From NCBI GenBank assembly GCA_002967695.1, contig PUHN01000004.1, positions 1-64,000 on the forward strand: 64,000 nucleotides of DNA, read 5' to 3'. The notes under the pieces are model-generated. The model had not been told where the DNA came from and did not search any database. It worked only from the letters and a program-made list of their open reading frames with translations. The position numbers and the translations under genes are program-made. Every line of letters starts with the position of its first letter. Positions within the stretch are counted from its first letter, which is position 1. This document shows, piece after piece, positions 7,607-16,112 of the stretch. Source of the DNA: Rhodobacteraceae bacterium WD3A24. Its GTDB lineage: Bacteria > Pseudomonadota > Alphaproteobacteria > Rhodobacterales > Rhodobacteraceae.

Positions 7607-10600
7607 ATGCACCGCATCTTGAAGGGGCTTGTCGCGACGGCCGCGGTTTCGCTCTCGGCGGCGACGGGGGCCGCGCAGACGGCCGAGCGCGCCACTGTCA
7701 TGGTCTTCGATGCCTCGGGCTCGATGTGGGCGCAGATCGAGGACGGCAAGTCGCGTATCGAGATCGCCCGCGACGTGATCGACGACTACGCCGCCAACCG
7801 CGACGCCGACGCGCCCATCGGGGTGGTTGCCTATGGCCATCACCGCCGCGGCGATTGCGGCGACATCGAGACGGTGCTGCCCCTGGGGGCGCATGACGCG
7901 GCGACGCTGTCCTCGACCATCCGCGCGATCAACCCGGTGGGCATGACGCCCCTGACCGACTCGCTGCGCCGCGCGCGGCAGATGATCCCCCGCACCGCCG
8001 AGTCGGCCGACATCATCCTCGTGACCGACGGGCTGGAAAACTGCGGCGGCGATCCCTGTGCGCTGGCGCGCGAGATCGCTGGCGAGGGCATCGACATCCG
8101 CGCCCATGTGGTGGGGTTCGGGATGGAGGCCGAAGCGGTCCAGACCATGTCGTGCCTGCCCGAGCAGACCGGCGGGCAGCTTTTCACCGCCAATACCGGC
8201 GCCGAGCTTGCCGAGGCGCTCACCGTGGTCAGCGCGCCGCAACCGCAGGCCGTGGAATTGCGCGCCGTGGACGCCGCCGACGGCGCCATGCTCGACAGCG
8301 CCACGTGGAACGTCGCCGGTCCGGGGGGCGAGGCGATCCTGCGCGAGGAGACGCGCACAGGGGCGGTCACGCTCGATCTCATGCCGGGCGGCTATATCGC
8401 CGATGCCACCGCGCCGGGCTATGCCGGCACGGCGCGATTCGAGGTCACGCCCGAGATGGCCGGCCCGGTCGAGGTGATGATGCAGCGCCAGTTCGCCCGC
8501 GTCCTTGTCTCGGCCGAGAATGCCGCGACGGGCGAGGCGCTGTCGGGCGTGGAATGGACGGTCATCGACCCGGCGGCCGAGACGGCCGAGACCCATGTCG
8601 CCGAGGGGGCGGGCGCGTATGAGTTGCGCGTCGAGCCGGGCGACTATCGCATCGAGGGCCGGTCGGGCGACATGACCGGCGGCCTGAGCGTGACCGCCGA
8701 ACTCGGCCGCGAGACCCGCGTAACCGTGCCGCTTTCGGCCCCGCTGCCCGAGGCCACCCTCGATGCGCCGGCAGAGGCGCCCGCCGGTGCGACGATCCAG
8801 GTCGGCTGGGACGGCCCGGACGATGATCGCGACTACATCACATGGGTCGAGCCCGGCGCGCCGGAAGGAAGCTACAACGCCTACACCCGCACCTCGCGCG
8901 GCAGCCCGGTCAGCATCCAACTGCCCGATGCGCTGGGACAGCACGAGCTGCGCTATGTTCATCAGGAAACCGGCCGGACACTGGCCAGCCGCACGATCAC
9001 GCTGACGCCGGTGGAGGCCACGCTCGACGCGCCCCAGCAGGCTGTTGCCGGCTCGACCATCGAGGTGGCCTGGAGCGGCCCCGACAATGACCGCGACTAC
9101 ATCACCGTCGTCGAGGCCGGCGCGCCGGAGGGCGAGTATCTCGACTACACGCGCACCTCGCGCGGCAGCCTGGTCAGCATCCAGCTGCCCGACGCGCTGG
9201 GCGCGCACGAGCTGCGCTACGTAATTCAGCAATCCGGGCGCACGTTGGCCAGCCGCGAGATCGAGCTCGTCCCCGCGACGGGCAGCGTCTCGGCGCCCGA
9301 GGAAATTCCGGCGGGCTCGACCTTCGAGGTCGCGTGGGACGGCCCCGACAATGATCGCGACTACATCACCATTGTCGAGGCCGGCGCGCCGGAGGGCGAG
9401 TACCTGGATTATACCCGCACCTCGCGGGGCAACCCGGTCACGCTGCAGGCGCCCGACGCGCTGGGCGCCTATGAGGTGCGCTATGTCATCCAGCAATCGG
9501 GCCGGACGCTGGCCAGCCAGGAAGTCACGCTCACCCCGGTCTCGGCGTCGGTCAGCGGCCCGGATGAGGCCGTGGCGGGCTCGACCATCGAGGTCGAGTG
9601 GGACGGCCCCGACAACCCCCGCGACTACATCACGGTCGTCGAGGCGGGCGCGCCCGAAGGCGAATACCTGGACTATACCCGCACCTCGCGCGGCAGCCCG
9701 GTGAGCATCCAGTTGCCCGATGCGCTGGGCGCGCACGAGCTGCGCTATGTGGTCCAGCAGTCGGGGCGAACGCTGGCGCGCCAGCCGATCACGCTGGTGC
9801 CGGCCGCGGGCTCGGTTCACGCGCCCGAGGAAATCCCGGCGGGCTCGACCTTCGAGGTCGCGTGGGAAGGCCCCGACAATGACCGCGATTACATCACCAT
9901 CGTCGAGGCCGGCGCGCCGGAGGGCGCGTCTCTTGACTACACGCGCACCTCGCGGGGCAACCCGCTCACGCTGCAGGCCCCCGATGGGCTGGGCACCTAT
10001 GAGGTGCGCTATGTCATCCAACAATCGGGCCGGACGCTAGCCAGCCAGGAAGTCACGCTCACCCCGGTTTCGGCGCAGCTCATGGTCAACGGCCCCGTCG
10101 TGCCCGGCGGGACGTTCGACGTGCAGTGGACCGGCCCCGACAACCCGCGCGACTACATCACCATCGTCGAGGCCGGCGCGTCCGAGGGCAGCTATACCGA
10201 TTACGTCCGCACGTCGCGTGGCAGCCCGGTCACGCTGGACGCCCCCGATCAGGAGGGCGATTACGAGGTGCGCTATGTCATCCAGCAGTCGGGCCGGACG
10301 CTCGCCAGCCTGCCGGTGACGGTGGGTGCCGGCGAGGTCAGCCTGTCGGTGGAGGGCGCGGTCAGCCCCGGCGGGGTGGTCAATGTCGTCTGGCAGGGGC
10401 CGGGCCGTTACGAGGACTTCATCGAGATCGTCTCCGAGGGCGCGCCCGACGACGCCGAGGCGCTGCGCGATGCGCGGGCCTCGCAGGGCAGCCCGTTGCA
10501 GTTGTTCGCGCCATCGGGGGCGGGCACCTATGAGCTGCGTTACCGCGCCTCCGACAGCGGCGAGGTGCTGGCGCGCATCCCGCTGGAGGTGGGCGGCTGA
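7607..10600 (+). CDS. Secreted von Willebrand factor A protein with seven tandem Ig-like repeats
   Basis: 997 residues. A signal peptide (1-24) is followed by a VWA domain to about residue 200 with an intact metal-ion-dependent adhesion site: D35-A-S37-G-S39, the distal MTPLTDSL threonine loop and the aspartate in LVTDGLENCGGDPC. A linker with two carboxypeptidase-regulatory-like beta modules follows (about 220-380). From residue 382 come seven repeats of about 88 residues, each with the core AGSTxEVxWxGPDNxRDYIT, a VEAGAPEG loop and ELRYVIQQSGRTLAS. There is no C-terminal membrane anchor or sorting signal. It is probably an exported adhesive or scaffolding protein; partner unknown. The secreted gene at 10638 follows 37 bp later and may be co-transcribed. 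Confidence 0.85.
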   Translation: MHRILKGLVATAAVSLSAATGAAQTAERATVMVFDASGSMWAQIEDGKSRIEIARDVIDDYAANRDADAPIGVVAYGHHRRGDCGDIETVLPLGAHDAATLSSTIRAINPVGMTPLTDSLRRARQMIPRTAESADIILVTDGLENCGGDPCALAREIAGEGIDIRAHVVGFGMEAEAVQTMSCLPEQTGGQLFTANTGAELAEALTVVSAPQPQAVELRAVDAADGAMLDSATWNVAGPGGEAILREETRTGAVTLDLMPGGYIADATAPGYAGTARFEVTPEMAGPVEVMMQRQFARVLVSAENAATGEALSGVEWTVIDPAAETAETHVAEGAGAYELRVEPGDYRIEGRSGDMTGGLSVTAELGRETRVTVPLSAPLPEATLDAPAEAPAGATIQVGWDGPDDDRDYITWVEPGAPEGSYNAYTRTSRGSPVSIQLPDALGQHELRYVHQETGRTLASRTITLTPVEATLDAPQQAVAGSTIEVAWSGPDNDRDYITVVEAGAPEGEYLDYTRTSRGSLVSIQLPDALGAHELRYVIQQSGRTLASREIELVPATGSVSAPEEIPAGSTFEVAWDGPDNDRDYITIVEAGAPEGEYLDYTRTSRGNPVTLQAPDALGAYEVRYVIQQSGRTLASQEVTLTPVSASVSGPDEAVAGSTIEVEWDGPDNPRDYITVVEAGAPEGEYLDYTRTSRGSPVSIQLPDALGAHELRYVVQQSGRTLARQPITLVPAAGSVHAPEEIPAGSTFEVAWEGPDNDRDYITIVEAGAPEGASLDYTRTSRGNPLTLQAPDGLGTYEVRYVIQQSGRTLASQEVTLTPVSAQLMVNGPVVPGGTFDVQWTGPDNPRDYITIVEAGASEGSYTDYVRTSRGSPVTLDAPDQEGDYEVRYVIQQSGRTLASLPVTVGAGEVSLSVEGAVSPGGVVNVVWQGPGRYEDFIEIVSEGAPDDAEALRDARASQGSPLQLFAPSGAGTYELRYRASDSGEVLARIPLEVGG
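8750..10597 (+). repeat. Seven tandem in-frame coding repeats of about 264 bp
   Basis: Units start at 8750, 9014, 9278, 9542, 9806, 10070 and 10331. The first five are exactly 264 bp, the sixth is 261 and the seventh 267. Units 2 and 4 share AVAGSTIEV and SIQLPDALGAHELRYV, while units 3 and 5 share EEIPAGSTFEVAW and TLQAPD. Thus a two-unit block (2-3) appears to have been duplicated to give 4-5. Units 1 and 7 are the most diverged, as expected for edge units of an array that expands in the middle. Confidence 0.9.
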
Positions 10601-10637
10601 GCCGGGCCGGCCGGCACGAAGGGAGGAGGCGACCGCC

Positions 10638-11654
10638 ATGACGACCGGGCCGTTGCGTTCCGTCCTTCTCGCCGCGTCGGTGGCGGTGATCGGCGCCCTC
10701 GCGGCAGGGCCGGGTACGGCGCAGGGTGACAAGCCAGCCGGTCAGCAGGCGCCGGCCGCGGGGGATACCGGCGGGAGCGCGGCCGACTTCGTCGCAGCGC
10801 CGGGATATGAGCGGCTCGACGCGCAGGGCGCCCTGGACCGGCTCATCGCCACCTTCGATGCCAATCCCGCCTCGGCTTTCCGCCCCGGCAGCGGCCTCGG
10901 GCCGCTCACGCAGGCCGTGCTGTTGCTGGAGGCCGAGGAGGGCGCGCTCCCCCGTGCGCGCTATCGCATCCGTTATGGCGTGGCGCACCGGCCCGACCCG
11001 CCGGGGGGCGGGGGCGTCCCGCTCCATGTCGTGCGGATCGCGCGTTACAATCTCGGCCCGGCGATGCGGGCCGAACTGCTGGAGGGGCCGGCGGCCGGAC
11101 ATGTCGGCCCGCCAGAGGCGTTCGGGGTCGGCCCGCATGTTTCCTACCGGCTGGTGACGCGCCCGGTGCAGGGCTATGCGTCGCAGTTGGTCGCCCTCTC
11201 GCGTGCCGAAATCGGCGCCGTCGAGGCGCGCGCGGATATGTGCCTTGCGGCACCCTGCCTGCAGATGGCCGCGCTTGTGCCGGAGTTGGCGGACTGGCCG
11301 CCGCCGGAGCGGCTGCGTCCGCTTCTGGACCCGGTCTATGAGGGCGTTCGCGACGGGCTGCCCAGCCCGGCCGCGGTCACGGATCTGCTGACCCTCTTCG
11401 CCGGCGGGGCGTCGGAGGGCGGACGCCGCATCGCGTGGGAGGGCTTTTCCCCGCCCGCGGCGGGCACGGTATCCGGATCACCGTTCATCGAGGTGGTCAT
11501 CGAGACGGGCCTCGGACAGGAGGCGGCGATCGACGGCGCGCTGCGCCGCGCCGCCCCCGCGGACGCCGCCTGGACCCGCGTGAACGCGATCGCGGGCGGC
11601 GCCGGCCCCCTGATCTATTTCTCCGAGGCGTCGGAGGCCTCACCGGGCGATTGA
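10638..11654 (+). CDS. Secreted protein of unknown function
   Basis: 338 residues. A signal peptide (about 1-29, LLAASVAVIGALAAGPGTAQ) is followed by a Gly/Pro/Ala-rich linker and then a mostly hydrophilic domain. I recognise no family. Two cysteines close together in DMCLAAPCLQM may form a disulfide in the periplasm. The ATG has a GGAGGAGG ribosome-binding site 10 bp upstream and follows the VWA-repeat gene by 37 bp, so the two are probably one transcription unit and may work together. Its last 40 bp overlap the end of the convergent TIGR02444 gene. Confidence 0.7.
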   Translation: MTTGPLRSVLLAASVAVIGALAAGPGTAQGDKPAGQQAPAAGDTGGSAADFVAAPGYERLDAQGALDRLIATFDANPASAFRPGSGLGPLTQAVLLLEAEEGALPRARYRIRYGVAHRPDPPGGGGVPLHVVRIARYNLGPAMRAELLEGPAAGHVGPPEAFGVGPHVSYRLVTRPVQGYASQLVALSRAEIGAVEARADMCLAAPCLQMAALVPELADWPPPERLRPLLDPVYEGVRDGLPSPAAVTDLLTLFAGGASEGGRRIAWEGFSPPAAGTVSGSPFIEVVIETGLGQEAAIDGALRRAAPADAAWTRVNAIAGGAGPLIYFSEASEASPGD

Positions 11655-12142
11655 GCGATGGCGGACGCGATGACGGCCAGCGCGGCCTCGGCGCCCGCGT
11701 CCGGCGAGCCGCCCGCGTAATGGGCAAGCGCGCGGCGCAGATTGCCATGGGCCGCGAGTTGCGGCCCGGTACCGCCGGGATAGAGGGTGCCGATTGCCTC
11801 CAGCCGTTCGAGCTCCAGCTTCTCGGCGGAAAGTTCGGCGGCCTTGATCGCGTCGCGCAACGCCTCGCTCTGCGGGCCGGGGGCCGGGGCGGGGCCGCTC
11901 TTGAGCCGGCGGCGGATCGCGCGCAGGGGCCGGACGATCTCGGCCCGCCACGCGGCGATCTCCCGATCGAGGCGGGCGATCTCGGCGGCGTCAAGGGCCA
12001 CGCCGCGCGCGTCCATCCAGCCGGCGAAGAGCAAGAAGGGCACGTCGGCGCCGAGGGTATCCTGCAACTCCAGGCAGGCCGGTGCGACACCCGGCGCGCC
12101 ATAGACCCGCAGCGCGAAATCCCACAGCCCGACGCCGCTCAC
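11615..12142 (-). CDS. TIGR02444 family protein (DUF2390)
   Basis: 175 residues starting at GTG 12142, whose GTGA overlaps the TGA stop of the upstream AbrB gene, so the two are translationally coupled. The N-terminal half has the family signature LWDFALRVYGAPGVAPACL followed by LQDTLGADVPFLLFAGW. The C-terminal half is helical, with a charged LSAEKLELERLEAIG segment. The function of the family is unknown. The gene runs 40 bp into the 3' end of the opposite-strand gene at 10638-11654, an unusually long tail-to-tail overlap in which both proteins look intact. Confidence 0.75.
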   Translation of the reverse strand: MSGVGLWDFALRVYGAPGVAPACLELQDTLGADVPFLLFAGWMDARGVALDAAEIARLDREIAAWRAEIVRPLRAIRRRLKSGPAPAPGPQSEALRDAIKAAELSAEKLELERLEAIGTLYPGGTGPQLAAHGNLRRALAHYAGGSPDAGAEAALAVIASAIAQSPGEASDASEK

Positions 12143-13269
12143 CCGCCGCCGCCTCCGCCGATGTCCCGCCCGGCGCCGGCCCGGCGGCGCAACGCCGAGA
12201 ACACGACCGGGGCGATCATGATCACCAGCGTGATGCGGACCATGTGGTGGCTCGCGACATAGGCGACCTCGGCATTCATCGCCATGGCCACGAGGCTCAT
12301 CTCCGCCAGGCCGCCGGGCGAATAGGCCAGCAGCACCTGCTCGAGCGGCTGGCCGAACAGGCCATGCAGCGAGACCGCGAAGATCAGCGTGACAGCCATC
12401 ATGATCATTGTCGCGCCGAGGCTGAGCACGATCGCGCGACCGATCTCGCGCGGCGTGGAGCCGATGAAGCGGCAGCCGATCACCGTTCCGGTAAAGATCT
12501 GCGCGACGATCACGAACTCGCGCGGCGGCGGGTTGTGCGACAGCCCCGTCAAATGGATCGCCGCGCTGACCAGCATCGGGCCGATCAGGGTGGGCGAGGG
12601 CAGCTTCAGCCAGCGGCCCGCGAAGAACCCCACCGCGCCTGCGGCGGCGAGCAGCGCCAGATCGGACCAGGGGATTTCGGCAAAGGGGATGCCGAATTCG
12701 GAGCGGTCGCCGAGGTCGTAGCCCGCGATCAGGCGAAACCAGACCGCGACCACCCCGACCACCAGCACGACGCGGCTGACATGGGCCAGCGCGATGGCAC
12801 GGTCGTCGCCGCCCATGTCGCGACCGATGAACACCATCTCGTTGAGCCCGCCGGGCATGCCGGCGAAATAGGATGTCACCGTGTCGAATCCGCCGACGCG
12901 GCGATAATAGGGCACCACCAGCGCGCCCGACACCGCGAGATAGGCGGCCAGGAATATCAGCGACAGGCCCCAGGCGGCGGCGTGTCCGATGATGTCGGGC
13001 GTAAAGCCCGAGCCCAGCATCACCCCAATCACCACGATCATGTAGGGCCGCACCCGGATCGGCGGCAGGATCGGCACGCGCATCACCGCCGCGATGGTGT
13101 TGAAGGTCATCGGCCCCAGCATCCAGGGCAACGGCATGGTCAACCAGTTGAAAATCACGCCGCCGACTGCGCCGATTCCCAGCGCCAGCAGAATACGCGC
13201 GAGGATCGCCCCGCGACCCAGCGCCTCGCCATCCGTTGTCGACGTGCGTCCTTCGTTGCCCGTGCTCAT
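12139..13269 (-). CDS. AbrB-family polytopic membrane protein (second copy)
   Basis: 376 residues with about ten transmembrane segments. The family hallmarks appear in both halves: MPLPWMLGPMTFN and GMPGGLNEMVFIG early, then LPSPTLIGPMLVSA and AYSPGGLAEMSLVAMAM late. It is only distantly similar to the AbrB protein at 3716-4858, so this looks like an old paralogue and not a recent duplication. Transport is likely from the topology, but no substrate is known. The first 20 residues are hydrophilic; the end is a poly-glycine tail coded by GCC-rich sequence. It is coupled to the TIGR02444 gene and divergent from the CoxL-like gene, with a 194-bp shared upstream region. Confidence 0.86.
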   Translation of the reverse strand: MSTGNEGRTSTTDGEALGRGAILARILLALGIGAVGGVIFNWLTMPLPWMLGPMTFNTIAAVMRVPILPPIRVRPYMIVVIGVMLGSGFTPDIIGHAAAWGLSLIFLAAYLAVSGALVVPYYRRVGGFDTVTSYFAGMPGGLNEMVFIGRDMGGDDRAIALAHVSRVVLVVGVVAVWFRLIAGYDLGDRSEFGIPFAEIPWSDLALLAAAGAVGFFAGRWLKLPSPTLIGPMLVSAAIHLTGLSHNPPPREFVIVAQIFTGTVIGCRFIGSTPREIGRAIVLSLGATMIMMAVTLIFAVSLHGLFGQPLEQVLLAYSPGGLAEMSLVAMAMNAEVAYVASHHMVRITLVIMIAPVVFSALRRRAGAGRDIGGGGGG

Positions 13270-13463
13270 CCCGTCTCCGGCTCCCGGCCGCTTGACGAAG
13301 GGGCTTTATCACCATGCCGCGGGAATGGCCACTGCCCGACCGGGCCAGGGCCATTGCGACCCGGCGCGCGGACGCCGCGGCCCGCTCGAAACCTGTGCTG
13401 GCGCCGGCGCCGGCGCCATGCAAGAAGAGGCGCGAGGACATCACGCGCGGCGAGGGGGCATTG

Positions 13464-15758
13464 ATGTTGAGGATGGGTTTTTCGCAGGTCCGGTATGAGG
13501 ATGAGGCGCTTGTGCGTGGTGCGGGCGAGTACACCGACGATGTCCGCGTTGCGGGAGAGCTTTCGATGGTCCTGGTGCGTTCGCCGGCGGCGGCGGGGCG
13601 GATTTCGCGGCTGGATCTGACGGCGGCGCGCTCGATGCCGGGGGTTGCGGGGGTGTGGTCCTGGGCCGACATGGCCGCCAACGGCGTGGGCCTGATCGCG
13701 CCCCGTCAGCCCCTGCCCGGCGGCGGCGAGATGGCGGTGCCGCCCGTCACCGCGCTGGCCGATGGCGCGGTGCGCCATGTCGGCGAGCCGGTCGCGGTCG
13801 TCGTCGCCGAGACGCGCGCGCAAGCCGAGGACGCCGCCGAGGCGGTGGAGCTGGAGGTCGATGCCGCGCCGGCCGTTGTGGATGCGCTGGGGGCAGCCGC
13901 GCCCGGCGCCCCGCGCGTGTGGGATGATCTTGCCGACAATCGCTGCTTCAGCGTCGAGCGCGGCGACGGCACGGCGGTCGCGCGCGCGCAGGCGTCGGCG
14001 GCGCGCATCGTGCGCGCGCGGCTGTGCATCAGCCGGGTGACGGCGGTGACGATGGAGCCGCGCAATGCGCTGGCGCGCGTCACGCCCGACGGCGGCTACC
14101 GGCTCGATCTCGGCACGCAGTCGCCTCACCGTCTGGGCGCCGATGTCGCGGCGGTTCTGGGCGTGGCGCCCGAGCGGGTGCGCGTCGTCTCGCATGCCTG
14201 CGGCGGCTCCTTCGGGATGAAGAATGCGGGCAACCCGGAATACGTGATCGCGCTCTGGGCGGCGCGCCGGGCGGGGCGGCCGGTGCGCTGGCGGGCGGGG
14301 CGGATGGAGTCCTTTGCCGCCGACGCGCATGCGCGCGCACAATGGGCCGACGCGGCGCTCGCGCTCGACGGGCAGGGCAATTTCCTCGCGCTGGACGTGC
14401 ATATCCACGCCGCGCTCGGGGCCAATCCCGGGCCGATGACGGCGCATCCGGCGGTGGCCAATCTGGGCGGGTTGTCGGGGGTCTACCGCACGCCGGCGAT
14501 CCATGCACGGGTGGACGGCTATTTCACCAACACCCAGAACATGGCCCCCTATCGCGGGGCGGGGCGGCCCGAGGCGACCTATATCATCGAGCGGATGATC
14601 GACATCGCGGCCGCCGAGACGGGGATCGACCGGGTCGCGTTGCGCCGTCGCAACATGATCCCGCCGGCGGCGATGCCGCACGAGACCGGCTTTCTCTATA
14701 CTTATGACAGCGGCGATTTTCCGGCAGTGATGGACACCGCGCTGGCTGCGGCCGACTGGGACGGGTTCGCGGGGCGGCGGGCGGAGTCCGCGGGGCGCGG
14801 GATGCTGCGCGGGATCGGGGTGGTCAACCCGATCGAGATCGCCGGCGGCCCGGCGGGCAAGCCGGGCCCGGAATTCGCGCGGCTGACGCTGACGCCCGGC
14901 GGGCGGGCGCGGATGCTGCTGGGGTCGTCGGATGCCGGGCAGGGGCATCTGACGGCCTTTCGCCAGGTGCTGGCCGACCGGCTGGGCCTCGCGCCCGGCG
15001 ATGTCGATCTGGTGAGCGGCGACACCGGCATTGTCCCGCGCGGCACGGGCACCTTCGGCTCGCGCACCCTGATGGCGGCGGGCAGTGCGCTCTGGGCAGC
15101 GATGGACGAGGCGGTCGAGCGGCTGCGCAGTACGGCCGCCGAGATGCTGGAGGTGGCCGAGGCCGATCTGACCTTTGCCCATGGCGCCTATTCGGTGGCC
15201 GGCACCGACCGGCGCGTCTCTTTCGCCGATGCGCTCGCCCGCGCCGGTGACGAGATCACCGCCGAATCCGATGCCCGTGCCGGTGACGCCACCTTTCCCA
15301 ATGGCTGCCATGTCTGCGAGGTCGAGATCGACCCGCAGACCGGCGCAGTGGCGGTGGTGCGCTATACCGTGGCCGACGATGTGGGCACGGTGGTCAATCC
15401 GCTGCTGGTCAAGGGGCAGATCGCCGGCGGCGTGGCGCAGGGGCTGGGCCAGGCGCTGATGGAGGAGGTCGTCTACGAGCCGGGCAGCGGCCAGCTCCTC
15501 TCGGCGAGCTTCATGGACTACGCCATTCCCCGGGCGGGAGACCTGCCGATGATGCGCATCCAGACTCACCCCGTTCCCGCCGCGACCAACCCGCTGGGCG
15601 TCAAGGGCGCCGGCGAGGCCGGCACGGTCGGCGCCCTCGCCGCCGGCATCGCCGCCATCGACGACGCCCTGCGCAGCGCCGGCGCACAGGCCCCCGACAT
15701 GCCCGCAACGCCGGCAAGGATATGGCAGGCGCTCAACGGCGCCTCAGATGTCGGCTGA
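13464..15758 (+). CDS. Molybdopterin-binding subunit of a xanthine dehydrogenase-family enzyme (form II CoxL-like)
   Basis: 764 residues, the normal length of the large subunit of molybdenum hydroxylases. The loop that separates CO dehydrogenase from other members reads PYRGAGR, the form II type, not the AYxCSFR of true CODH. Other cofactor-site motifs are HACGGSFGMKN, the SSDAGQGHLTAF glutamine region and the catalytic glutamate in GVKGAGEAGTVG near the C-terminus. Such enzymes hydroxylate N-heterocycles or aldehydes using a FAD subunit and a 2Fe-2S subunit; neither is encoded nearby. I start at ATG 13464 after a GAGGGGG ribosome-binding site. The small membrane protein and DedA genes follow with almost no gap. 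Confidence 0.87.
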   Translation: MLRMGFSQVRYEDEALVRGAGEYTDDVRVAGELSMVLVRSPAAAGRISRLDLTAARSMPGVAGVWSWADMAANGVGLIAPRQPLPGGGEMAVPPVTALADGAVRHVGEPVAVVVAETRAQAEDAAEAVELEVDAAPAVVDALGAAAPGAPRVWDDLADNRCFSVERGDGTAVARAQASAARIVRARLCISRVTAVTMEPRNALARVTPDGGYRLDLGTQSPHRLGADVAAVLGVAPERVRVVSHACGGSFGMKNAGNPEYVIALWAARRAGRPVRWRAGRMESFAADAHARAQWADAALALDGQGNFLALDVHIHAALGANPGPMTAHPAVANLGGLSGVYRTPAIHARVDGYFTNTQNMAPYRGAGRPEATYIIERMIDIAAAETGIDRVALRRRNMIPPAAMPHETGFLYTYDSGDFPAVMDTALAAADWDGFAGRRAESAGRGMLRGIGVVNPIEIAGGPAGKPGPEFARLTLTPGGRARMLLGSSDAGQGHLTAFRQVLADRLGLAPGDVDLVSGDTGIVPRGTGTFGSRTLMAAGSALWAAMDEAVERLRSTAAEMLEVAEADLTFAHGAYSVAGTDRRVSFADALARAGDEITAESDARAGDATFPNGCHVCEVEIDPQTGAVAVVRYTVADDVGTVVNPLLVKGQIAGGVAQGLGQALMEEVVYEPGSGQLLSASFMDYAIPRAGDLPMMRIQTHPVPAATNPLGVKGAGEAGTVGALAAGIAAIDDALRSAGAQAPDMPATPARIWQALNGASDVG

Positions 15759-15761
15759 GTG

Positions 15762-16112
15762 ATGCGCGTGTTGATCCGCCGGCTCTGGGCGCGGCACAGG
15801 GGGCTCACGCTGGCCTTTCTGGCGGCCGCACTGCTGACGGCGTTCTTCCTGATGCGCTTTATTGGTGCCGCGATCTACTGGGCGGATCCGGCCCATCAGG
15901 ACCGGCCGATCGCCGGCTGGATGCCGGTGCGCTATGTCGCGCGCTCCTGGGAGGTTCCGCCCGACATTCTGGGTGATGCGCTGGGACTTGAACCAGGCCC
16001 GGGGCCGCGCAGAACCATTGCCGAGATCGCCGCACAGCAGGGCCGCAGCGTCCAGGAAGTCGCCGCCGAGTTGCGCGCGGCCATCGCCGCCTATCGCGAG
16101 CAGGGGCAATGA
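15762..16112 (+). CDS. Small single-pass membrane protein of unknown function
   Basis: 116 residues from the ATG at 15762 (an adjacent GTG at 15759 is also possible), beginning 4 bp after the molybdoenzyme stop and overlapping the next gene by ATGA. An Arg-rich N-terminus precedes one transmembrane helix (about residues 17-38, LTLAFLAAALLTAFFLMRFIG). The rest is a soluble domain with a helical C-terminus, RTIAEIAAQQGRSVQEVAAEL. I do not recognise the family. Tight coupling with the DedA gene suggests a joint membrane role and not a role in the molybdoenzyme. Confidence 0.65.
   Translation: MRVLIRRLWARHRGLTLAFLAAALLTAFFLMRFIGAAIYWADPAHQDRPIAGWMPVRYVARSWEVPPDILGDALGLEPGPGPRRTIAEIAAQQGRSVQEVAAELRAAIAAYREQGQ

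Noticed and set aside
7451-10024. An 857-codon minus-strand open frame with its own repeats.
   Set aside because: It lies opposite the VWA-repeat gene and only mirrors that gene's DNA repeats. The plus strand has signal peptide, MIDAS motif and ribosome-binding site.
8750-10597. Regular DNA repeats that might suggest a CRISPR or satellite array.
   Set aside because: The period is 264 bp, it stays in frame, and it encodes Ig-like units; there are no short direct repeats with unique spacers.
13314-13463. N-terminal extension of the CoxL-like protein from ATG 13314.
   Set aside because: The added 50 residues are Arg/Ala/Pro-rich with no family counterpart, and ATG 13464 has a good ribosome-binding site right before the conserved start.
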